The position numbers and the translations under genes are program-made. From an uncultured Lachnospiraceae bacterium (GTDB lineage: Bacteria; Bacillota; Clostridia; Lachnospirales; Lachnospiraceae), in NCBI GenBank assembly GCA_902783295.1, contig CACZQT010000035.1:1-6770 (forward strand): a stretch of 6,770 bases of DNA. Direction: 5' to 3'. Shown one piece after another: positions 1 to 5,076 of this stretch (position 1 is the first letter of the stretch; each line of letters starts with the position of its first letter). The notes beneath the pieces were generated by a model. It searched no databases, was not told the origin of the DNA, and was given only the letters and a program-made list of their open reading frames with translations.

Positions 1-2196
1 AATCTTCCCGTTTTTGGCGCCTACGGAAGCTACCGTGGGATCGGTGCTTTCATAGCGCAGCGTCCGGTGCCGCTTCACCGTCAGTTTGCTACTTGCCGGT
101 ACGGGCTTTGCCTTAATGGTAAACGTTTTCCCGGCTGCCAGTGTCTTTTTGTTCTTCTTGATATTGGTCAGCTTGACTGACTTGTCGTTTCCGACCTTTC
201 CGCCGCTTGTAGCGACATGGATTGTTTTAGAGCTGGCGATCACCTTCTCCGACGTTCCATCCTTTGCGACGGCAACAATGAAGAATTTATAATACTTTCC
301 CTTTGAGAGCTTCTTCTTTGTCCAGCTGACTGTCGAACCACTCTTTATGGTTTTGATCTTCTTGTATTTGTTCCCGCAGCGGTTTCCGTAAATAATATAA
401 CCCGACGCGCCTTCGACCTTCTTCCACTTCAAGGTGATATATGTCTTGCCGATCTTGGAGGTGCGCAGCTGCAGCAGATTGTATCTGGAACCCTCCGGCG
501 CTTCGTCTCCGGACATGGAAAGAATTTCTTTCTCCTTTTCCTTTGCATTCTCAGCCTGGGACAGAGGCGTCGGCTGATCCTCCTTCGGCTTTACAAGCTG
601 GGGAATGAGTTCGGTTTTATAAGTACCGCAGATTGTACAGGTATAAGTTCGGACACCGGGAGACGTATAGGTTGCCGCTGTTGTCACGACCCCTGCATTC
701 CAGCTGTGTACAGTCAGCCGGGGAATCACTTCGGTTCTCTGAGTACCGCATACCGTGCAGGTATAGGTTCTTACGCCTTCCCGCGCGCAGGTTGCTGCCG
801 TTGTCACAACGCCTGCATTCCAGCTGTGTGTAGTCAGTTTTGCCAGCGTTGTTGTGGCAGTAGCTCCGCAGCCCGTGCAGGTATAGACCTTCGTGCCGGT
901 CGCTGCGCAGGTAGGCGCTTTCGTAATCTTACCGCCATCCGGCGTATGTGCTGCCGTTTCCGTATGGGACGAATCCTTTGTGCAGACCCGGTAATGCGTT
1001 TTCGAATCCTTAAACTTCCAGCCGCTCCAGCTGTGGGTATGCGGAAGCTTTGCAATTGCCTCGGTTTTCTTTGTTCCGCAGACCGTGCAGGTGTAAGTGC
1101 GGACTCCTTCCGCATCTTCCGTAGGTGATTTTGTCACCTGTCCTGCATCCCACTTATGTACATGGCTTTGAATCGTAAATTTCTGGCTCAGTCTCAGCAG
1201 GCCGTTATTGGAACTGTATGCGTCACAGTACGCAGCATATTCTCCCTCTTTCTCAGGAGTGAAGGTAAGGGAACCGCTGGTAAAATTCCACTTGGTCGCA
1301 ACAGTTGACCCGTCAGGAACGTAGCGGACGCTCATTCCGTATTCCACAGCTCCGGATGCATGAGGCGTTAAAGTAACGGGTGACCCGGGCTTGTAATCGC
1401 TGGAATATACGGAAATACTTCCATTGGTCGGGGGTGTACGGTCATTCGCCTGATAATTCGGCGTTACAAACATCTGGACATAATGCGTACCGGCTGCTGC
1501 ACCCCCGCCTGCTCTCACTTTCGTACTGTAGGAACGCTGCCCTACTTTATTTCCGGAGATACGTTCGATGGTCGTATACATCCACCCGCCGTCACTGGCA
1601 CGTTTCGTCGAATCTTCCGCAATAATCGCTACATGGGCAGAAGGATCCCACGCGTTCACATGTACCCCGTTTTTCGTAGGCATGGCAAACAGAAGATCCC
1701 CTTTTCTGGGCCTGTAATCAATATAGGTTGAAAAATCTTCACTCCAGATTTTATGCCAGGTTCCCTTTCGGAGATTCTTGGCTACTGCATTGCGCGGAAT
1801 CACACTGGCGGGGATACCGGCTGCCGCCGCGCACCAGCTTACAAAACAGGCACACCAGTCCAGGCCCCGTTTGTCTCCCAGGCCGGAACGGTAAAACCAG
1901 TCCGAATATTCACAGTATCTGGCGCTGCCATCGCCGTCACCGGCCAGGTTCGATTTCTTATTGCTGGCGGTATATCCTTTCTGGCTCATGGCAACCGCTA
2001 CCAGCCGGTCTGCCTGAGACGCATTCATATTATCATACACTGCCGTTCTCAGCCTGGAATAATAAACACCGGACTCATACGAAGCCGATGTGGAAATCTG
2101 CATCAGGCCGGCTGCCTGTACCGGTTTTTCCAGCCCGGCCATCAGCAGAAGACTGCAGATCAAAAAAATACTGAAAGGTTTCCTTAGCCTTAACAT
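1..2196 (-). CDS. Secreted CHAP-like cysteine hydrolase with CxxC repeats, FN3 and Big_2-like domains (3' end missing)
   Basis: The frame is open from an ATG at 2196 to the window edge: 732 residues with no stop, so the C-terminus lies outside. The start is backed by AGAGGA 8 nt upstream. Residues 1-28 form a signal peptide (MLRLRK, hydrophobic FSIFLICSLLLMAG, cleavage near VQA|A), so the product is exported. Residues about 55-245 resemble a CHAP/NlpC-type amidase or endopeptidase: DWCACFVSW with probable nucleophile Cys115, then RKGDLLF (165-170) and AHVAIIAED with probable His188. Residues 255-343 look like a beta-sandwich or Ig-like region. Residues 345-536 hold CxxC repeats, 540-570 an acidic/lysine-rich linker, about 572-662 an FN3 domain (LKWKKVEGASGYIIYG), and 673 onward a Big_2-like start (RYESTDPTVASVGAKNGKI). 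Known of the family: CHAP domains cut peptidoglycan stem peptides or the amide bond. Inferred: a cell-wall hydrolase or surface-anchored protein. Extra cysteines (95, 117, 122) near the active site are unusual. The precise substrate is unknown. Confidence 0.88.
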   Translation of the reverse strand, partial: MLRLRKPFSIFLICSLLLMAGLEKPVQAAGLMQISTSASYESGVYYSRLRTAVYDNMNASQADRLVAVAMSQKGYTASNKKSNLAGDGDGSARYCEYSDWFYRSGLGDKRGLDWCACFVSWCAAAAGIPASVIPRNAVAKNLRKGTWHKIWSEDFSTYIDYRPRKGDLLFAMPTKNGVHVNAWDPSAHVAIIAEDSTKRASDGGWMYTTIERISGNKVGQRSYSTKVRAGGGAAAGTHYVQMFVTPNYQANDRTPPTNGSISVYSSDYKPGSPVTLTPHASGAVEYGMSVRYVPDGSTVATKWNFTSGSLTFTPEKEGEYAAYCDAYSSNNGLLRLSQKFTIQSHVHKWDAGQVTKSPTEDAEGVRTYTCTVCGTKKTEAIAKLPHTHSWSGWKFKDSKTHYRVCTKDSSHTETAAHTPDGGKITKAPTCAATGTKVYTCTGCGATATTTLAKLTTHSWNAGVVTTAATCAREGVRTYTCTVCGTQRTEVIPRLTVHSWNAGVVTTAATYTSPGVRTYTCTICGTYKTELIPQLVKPKEDQPTPLSQAENAKEKEKEILSMSGDEAPEGSRYNLLQLRTSKIGKTYITLKWKKVEGASGYIIYGNRCGNKYKKIKTIKSGSTVSWTKKKLSKGKYYKFFIVAVAKDGTSEKVIASSKTIHVATSGGKVGNDKSVKLTNIKKNKKTLAAGKTFTIKAKPVPASSKLTVKRHRTLRYESTDPTVASVGAKNGKI
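589..1164 (-). repeat. Intragenic CxxC repeats, 40-residue (120-bp) period
   Basis: Inside the secreted protein, four modules share the pattern H-x-W-x-(A/G)-G-x-(V/I)-T ... YTCTxCGT. They cover residues 345-384 (1045-1164), 417-456 (829-948), 457-496 (709-828) and 497-536 (589-708). The last three are directly contiguous, exactly 120 bp each. A variant module (residues 386-416, HSWSGWKFKDSKTHYRVC) separates the first from the second. By hand alignment the last two copies are roughly 70-75% identical in DNA, with divergence highest at codon third positions and in the module centre, so this is an old duplication kept by selection. Similar HxW...CxxC repeats occur in exported proteins of gut Clostridia; their role is not established to my knowledge. 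Confidence 0.85.
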
Positions 2197-2204
2197 AGCA
2201 CTTT

Positions 2205-2210
2205 TCCTCT
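2205..2210 (-). promoter_or_regulatory. Ribosome binding site of the CHAP protein gene
   Basis: AGAGGA on the minus strand ends 8 nt before the ATG at 2196. A purine-rich run (GGGAGAAAAGAGG) precedes it. I see no competing in-frame start with a better site, and the signal peptide begins at this ATG. Confidence 0.7.
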
Positions 2211-2236
2211 TTTCTCCCGTGTACTCTTTTTCACCC

Positions 2237-2261
2237 GGGTATACGTTAAAGCGATATACCC
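2237..2261 (-). promoter_or_regulatory. Palindrome in the leader of the CHAP protein gene (possible operator or hairpin)
   Basis: The arms GGGTATA and TATACCC are perfect inverted repeats. The pairing continues inward with CG/CG if one base is bulged, around a CTTTAA centre, giving about 9 pairs. It lies about 40-65 nt upstream of the ATG, downstream of the predicted start point, where either a repressor or an RNA hairpin could act. I do not recognise the motif as a known operator. It does not sit directly on the ribosome site. Confidence 0.4.
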
Positions 2262-2278
2262 CCAATTTATTTATTTTT

Positions 2279-2307
2279 ATATTATCATATTATGAAGTCG
2301 GGGTCAA
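2279..2307 (-). promoter_or_regulatory. Predicted sigma-A promoter of the CHAP protein gene
   Basis: On the minus strand, TTGACC (2307-2302) is followed by exactly 17 nt and TAATAT (2284-2279), then by A/T-rich sequence. The start point would fall near 2272, giving a leader of about 75 nt. The -35 box sits inside one arm of the palindrome at 2295-2328. A second candidate closer to the gene (TTGGGG-16-TATACC) is weaker. Confidence 0.55.
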
Positions 2308-2328
2308 AAGGTATTTTGCCCCCGACTT
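2295..2328. repeat. Intergenic palindrome, 15-bp arms with one mismatch
   Basis: The left arm (2295-2309, AAGTCGGGGTCAAAA) pairs with the right arm (2314-2328, TTTTGCCCCCGACTT) around the 4-nt loop GGTA. Only the T2304/C2319 pair fails. It has no proper T-run on the minus side, and no gene ends just before it on either strand, so it is not an obvious terminator. It looks like the end of a dispersed intergenic repeat. Its left arm carries the -35 box of the downstream gene. Confidence 0.7.
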
Positions 2329-2419
2329 TGATGCAGGTTGCTTCGTGCTTCGGTCTACGCTCCGATTCGGTCCGCGCTGGAAAAGCGTCCCCCGCGCACC
2401 TGCGCATCCACACGGAGTG
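2329..2419. other. GC-rich non-coding stretch between two palindromes
   Basis: I see no gene here. The ends are imperfectly complementary: GATGCAGGT near 2330 matches ACCTGCGCATC at 2398-2408 apart from two extra bases. Inside are short direct repeats: TTCGGTC at 2349 and 2366, 17 nt apart, and GCTTCG twice near 2340-2352. A small CGCT/AGCG hairpin is possible near 2375-2387. With the flanking palindromes it could fold as one structured element. Its composition is sharply more GC-rich than the A/T-rich promoter region beside it. Confidence 0.45.
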
Positions 2420-2467
2420 TTTATTGTCTCACAGGAAATCCGGAGGAATTTCCTGTGAGACAATAAA
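2420..2467. repeat. 20-bp perfect palindrome downstream of lon
   Basis: Arms at 2420-2439 and 2448-2467 (cores TTGTCTCACAGG and CCTGTGAGACAA) pair perfectly over 20 bp around the 8-nt loop CCGGAGGA. It abuts the lon terminator stem, so the T-tract of that terminator lies within its arm. There is no separate T-run after it on the minus strand, so its role as a second terminator is uncertain. It may be an inserted repeat or a barrier to RNA 3'-end decay. Confidence 0.75.
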
Positions 2468-2496
2468 AGCGGCCCATTTCTCATGAAATGAGCCGC
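2461..2496 (-). terminator. Intrinsic terminator of lon
   Basis: On the minus strand, GCGGCTCATTTC (2496-2485) pairs with GAAATGGGCCGC (2480-2469) around the loop ATGA, followed by TTTTATTG. It starts 34 nt after the lon stop. One pair is a G-U wobble in minus-strand RNA but a C/A mismatch in plus-strand RNA, which supports the minus strand as the functional direction. Confidence 0.85.
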
Positions 2497-2530
2497 CTGA
2501 AATACGTACAAGCCTGTTTGTAAAACTTTT

Positions 2531-4816
2531 TTATTCCGCTGCTTTCAGAATCTGAAGCTTCTCCAGTACTTCCGTGACGGTTTTTACCGGTATTACGGTA
2601 AGCCTTTCGCGGACTTCCTCAGCCACATCCCGCAGGTCTTCTTCATTATCCGCGGGAATGAAGACTGTTTTCACACCGGCCCGCTCGGCCGCCATCAGTT
2701 TTTCCGGCAGCCCGCCGATCGCATCCACGCTTCCTTCCAGAGAAATCTCCCCGGTCATACCTACGTTGGGCGGTACAGCCACACCGGTTACCAGCGAGGA
2801 GAGCGCCGTTGCCAGGGTAATGCCGGCGGATGGCCCGTCCTTGGGGGTGGAACCATCCGGCACATGGATGTGCAGGTCGTTTTCGTCAAAGCTTTTTGAC
2901 TGTTCCGGGAACAGGGATTTGACCAGGCTTACGGCAATCTGGGTGGATTCCTTCATGACATCCCCCAGCTGGCCGGTAACGGTCACCTGCCCTTTTCCCC
3001 GGGTAAAAAGTGTCTCAATGGTAAGAATCTCTCCGCCGACAGCTGTCCAGGCCAGCCCGGTTACAATACCGGGTTTCGCCTCCTCTTTGACCTTCCCGTG
3101 GCGAAGCGGATGGTCGTCCATAAAGTCCCGAAGATTCTCCACGGTAACGGCAACCGGCTCCCGGCTTCCGCGGACAAAGGCTACGGCTGCCTTGCGGCAG
3201 AGAGTATCCATGCGTTTTTTCAGACCGCGGACTCCCGCTTCCCGGGTATAATCCGAAATCAGAGTTTCCAGTGCTTCATCTGTCACGGACAGATCCTTTT
3301 CTTCTATCCCTACAGCCAGTCTGGCGCGGGGAAGCAGATGCCGTTTTGCGATCTCCAGTTTCTCCCGGGGCGTATATCCCTGGAAAGAAATGACCTCCAT
3401 CCGGTTCAGCAGCGGCGCCGGGATGGTATCCAGAGAATTGGCCGTGCAGATAAAAAACACACCGGACAGGTCATACGGAACATTCATGTAATGATCCGTG
3501 AAGGTATTGTTCTGTTCCGGGTCCAGAACTTCCAGCAGGGCACTGGCCGGATCGCCGTTATAGGACGCAGACAGTTTGTCCACTTCGTCCAGCACCATCA
3601 CCGGATTGGAAACGCCGCTTTTGTGGATGCCGTCCATAATCCGTCCGGGCATGGCGCCGATATAGGTACGCCGGTGCCCGCGGATGTCCGCCTCATCCCG
3701 GACGCCGCCCAGGCTTACGCGGACATATTCCCGCTGCAGGGCTTTTGCGATGCTCTGACCGATACTGGTTTTCCCTGTGCCAGGCGCACCGACAAAGCAC
3801 AGGATCGATCCGGACTGCTGCTTCTTCAGATTCATGACAGCGATCTGCTGCAGAATCCGGTCCTTGACCTTCTTCAGGCCGAAATGCGCCTCATCAAGCA
3901 CCTGCCCGGCTTCATCCAGATCAATAAAACGGGCTTTCTCCTGTTTCCAGGACAGGCTGGTCACGTAATCCAGATAGTCGTAGAGCATACCGGCCTCCGG
4001 ACTGTGCTGCCCCTCCTGCTTCAGCCGGCCAAGCACCTTCATGGCTTCTTTTTTCGCGGTTTCATTCATCCCCGCTTCCTGGATTTTCAGTTCAAACTTC
4101 CGGATATCCGATACATCCTCGGGATGCATTTCATCCAGTTCCTTCTGAAGATACTCCATCTGCTTTTTAATGGCAGATTCCCGGTAAATTTTCTGGACGT
4201 CTTCTTCCTGGGCAGTCTTGGCTTCGCCCCGGATACGGCCTACTTCCAGATTCTCATACACGAGGGCTTCCATCATCTCATTCCGCTTTGCCAGGCTGTC
4301 CTCCGCCAGAATGGCATACTTTTCCTCATGGGAATTGATGATCCAGGGGGCAAGAGCCGCTGCCGCTTCGGCGATGGAATTCCAGCCGGAGATCAGTCCG
4401 CGGACGCTGCCGCCCCACTGGAAACTTTCAGAGAATTTTGCGACAGCACGCTTGATCTCTTTCAGACGGGCGGAAGCATCCTCCCGGTCCAGATCCTCAA
4501 TATCGGAACGGCGGGAAATGGAGGCATCCAGGCGGTGATCCGGATAAACGGCCACCTCATTGATATTCACCCGGCTGCGGTTGTGAATGACAATATATCC
4601 TTCTTCATTGACTTCTGAAATGCTGCCCAGCAGGCCGATCGGGAAGAAGCTGTTTCCGGTCCATTCCTCGGGAGGCTGGTTTTCTTTCATGAATACCAGA
4701 ACCGTCCGCTCTTCCGGCACCGGATGACGCCCTGTCGCCTTTTCGTAAAAATCCGTTTTAAAGTAAGAATTTGTTTCTGGCAGGGCCAGTGTATTGTAAA
4801 CAGGTATAACAGCCAT
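2531..4816 (-). CDS. lon: ATP-dependent protease Lon (endopeptidase La)
   Basis: Cytoplasmic AAA+ serine protease that unfolds and degrades misfolded and regulatory proteins; active as a hexamer. The chosen ATG gives 761 residues, close to the usual 770-800 for LonA. GGGAGGTGAT lies just upstream. A GTG at 4846 would add 10 residues but has no ribosome site and falls inside the operator. Residues 1 to about 190 are the substrate-binding N-domain, and about 190-300 is a helical, charged coiled-coil segment. The AAA+ module has Walker A GAPGTGKT (343-350), pore-region GGVRDEADIRGHRRTYIGAMPGR, Walker B VMVLDE (406-411), sensor Asn460, a probable arginine finger at Arg472, and sensor-2 GVRGLKKR. 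The protease domain has catalytic Ser663 in PKDGPSAG and Lys706 in GGLPEKLMAA. All catalytic residues are intact. It has its own promoter, operator and terminator, so it is probably monocistronic and induced by heat or misfolded protein through HrcA. Confidence 0.98.
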   Translation of the reverse strand: MAVIPVYNTLALPETNSYFKTDFYEKATGRHPVPEERTVLVFMKENQPPEEWTGNSFFPIGLLGSISEVNEEGYIVIHNRSRVNINEVAVYPDHRLDASISRRSDIEDLDREDASARLKEIKRAVAKFSESFQWGGSVRGLISGWNSIAEAAAALAPWIINSHEEKYAILAEDSLAKRNEMMEALVYENLEVGRIRGEAKTAQEEDVQKIYRESAIKKQMEYLQKELDEMHPEDVSDIRKFELKIQEAGMNETAKKEAMKVLGRLKQEGQHSPEAGMLYDYLDYVTSLSWKQEKARFIDLDEAGQVLDEAHFGLKKVKDRILQQIAVMNLKKQQSGSILCFVGAPGTGKTSIGQSIAKALQREYVRVSLGGVRDEADIRGHRRTYIGAMPGRIMDGIHKSGVSNPVMVLDEVDKLSASYNGDPASALLEVLDPEQNNTFTDHYMNVPYDLSGVFFICTANSLDTIPAPLLNRMEVISFQGYTPREKLEIAKRHLLPRARLAVGIEEKDLSVTDEALETLISDYTREAGVRGLKKRMDTLCRKAAVAFVRGSREPVAVTVENLRDFMDDHPLRHGKVKEEAKPGIVTGLAWTAVGGEILTIETLFTRGKGQVTVTGQLGDVMKESTQIAVSLVKSLFPEQSKSFDENDLHIHVPDGSTPKDGPSAGITLATALSSLVTGVAVPPNVGMTGEISLEGSVDAIGGLPEKLMAAERAGVKTVFIPADNEEDLRDVAEEVRERLTVIPVKTVTEVLEKLQILKAAE

Positions 4817-4820
4817 GGTT

Positions 4821-4830
4821 ATCACCTCCC
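4821..4830 (-). promoter_or_regulatory. Ribosome binding site of lon, decides the start
   Basis: GGGAGGTGAT closely matches the anti-Shine-Dalgarno complement and places GGAGG 8 nt before the ATG at 4816. This favours that ATG over the in-frame GTG at 4846. Confidence 0.88.
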
Positions 4831-4839
4831 TTTCTTCTG

Positions 4840-4866
4840 TCAGCACTCATTATAATTGAGTGCTAC
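4840..4866 (-). promoter_or_regulatory. CIRCE operator (HrcA binding site) of lon
   Basis: On the plus strand the arms TCAGCACTC (4840-4848) and GAGTGCTAC (4858-4866) are separated by exactly 9 bp. The CIRCE consensus is TTAGCACTC-N9-GAGTGCTAA, so each arm differs at one position and the core GCACTC/GAGTGC is perfect. The site begins at the predicted transcription start and fills the first part of the leader, the usual placement at groESL and dnaK operons. Known: HrcA represses through CIRCE and is released when GroEL is titrated by misfolded protein. Inferred: lon belongs to the HrcA regulon in this organism. The hrcA gene is not in the window. Confidence 0.9.
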
Positions 4867-4872
4867 TAAGGC

Positions 4873-4901
4873 ATCTTAGCACTTTTTTTAACCTATGTCA
4901 A
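4873..4901 (-). promoter_or_regulatory. Sigma-A promoter of lon
   Basis: On the minus strand a perfect TTGACA (4901-4896) is followed by 17 nt and TAAGAT (4878-4873). The start point would be near 4866, the first base of the CIRCE site, giving a leader of about 50 nt. A TATAAT also occurs within the CIRCE spacer, but no good -35 box stands 17 nt upstream of it. Confidence 0.85.
4876..4884 (-). promoter_or_regulatory. Extra CIRCE half-site over the lon -10 box
   Basis: TTAGCACTT on the plus strand matches the CIRCE left arm TTAGCACTC at 8 of 9 positions. It begins exactly 9 bp (4867-4875) after the right arm of the CIRCE at 4858-4866, so three arms alternate in orientation at an 18-bp period. 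It overlaps three bases of the -10 box and part of the spacer. Whether HrcA contacts it is unknown. Confidence 0.5.
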
Positions 4902-4924
4902 TACTGGGAAATTCTACCAGAGGT

Positions 4925-4980
4925 AGACAGGGGAGGGAGGAGGAGACAGGGGACGGTCCTTTGTCTCCTCCTGTCTCCCT
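4925..4980. repeat. REP-like G-rich hairpin between pgi and lon
   Basis: GGAGGAGACA (4939-4948) pairs perfectly with TGTCTCCTCC (4962-4971). In plus-strand RNA two G-U pairs and GGA/TCC extend this to about 15 pairs around the loop CGG. AGACAGGGGA also occurs twice directly, at 4925 and 4944. The core GACAGGGGACGGTCCTTTGTC-like design resembles dispersed GGGGACGGTTC-type intergenic repeats that I recall from Clostridia, some linked to REP-associated tyrosine transposases. That family link is from memory and unverified. No transposase is present here. Confidence 0.5.
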
Positions 4981-4994
4981 CTGCCTTCATTAAC

Positions 4995-5030
4995 TCAAAA
5001 CACCCCGGCAGGTTGACCCGCCGGGGTGTT
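4995..5030 (-). terminator. Intrinsic terminator of pgi
   Basis: On the minus strand AACACCCCGGC (5030-5020) pairs over 11 bp with GCCGGGGTGTT (5009-4999) around a 10-nt loop, ending in TTTTGAG. It starts about 46 nt after the pgi stop. The T-run is short, but the stem is very stable. It separates pgi from lon. Confidence 0.85.
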
Positions 5031-5076
5031 CGGAAATCTATTATACGTAAAACATGCTGGCAGATAAAGAACAGGA

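Noticed and set aside
589..948. CRISPR-like array from the 120-bp periodicity
   Set aside because: The units are contiguous, diverged, in frame and coding, with no short identical repeats separated by unique spacers.
633..1128. Overlapping open frames on both strands in the CxxC repeat region
   Set aside because: They are out-of-frame readings of the 120-bp repeats. The continuous minus-strand frame from 2196 explains the region with a signal peptide and recognisable domains.
2090..2511. Small open frames on both strands across the lon-CHAP intergenic region
   Set aside because: They run through strong palindromes and a terminator, have no ribosome sites that I can see, and encode nothing recognisable.
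3098..4618. Long plus-strand open frame (506 codons) opposite lon
   Set aside because: It is the antisense of a full-length Lon with all catalytic motifs. The translation shows no recognisable domain, and no ribosome site was evident. GC-rich third positions commonly leave such frames open.
4817..4846. GTG start extending Lon by 10 residues
   Set aside because: It lies within the CIRCE element and has no ribosome site, while the ATG at 4816 has GGGAGGTGAT at proper distance.
4849..4857. TATAAT within the CIRCE spacer as the lon -10 box
   Set aside because: No adequate -35 box stands at the right distance, whereas TTGACA-17-TAAGAT just upstream is a strong promoter whose start point coincides with the CIRCE edge.
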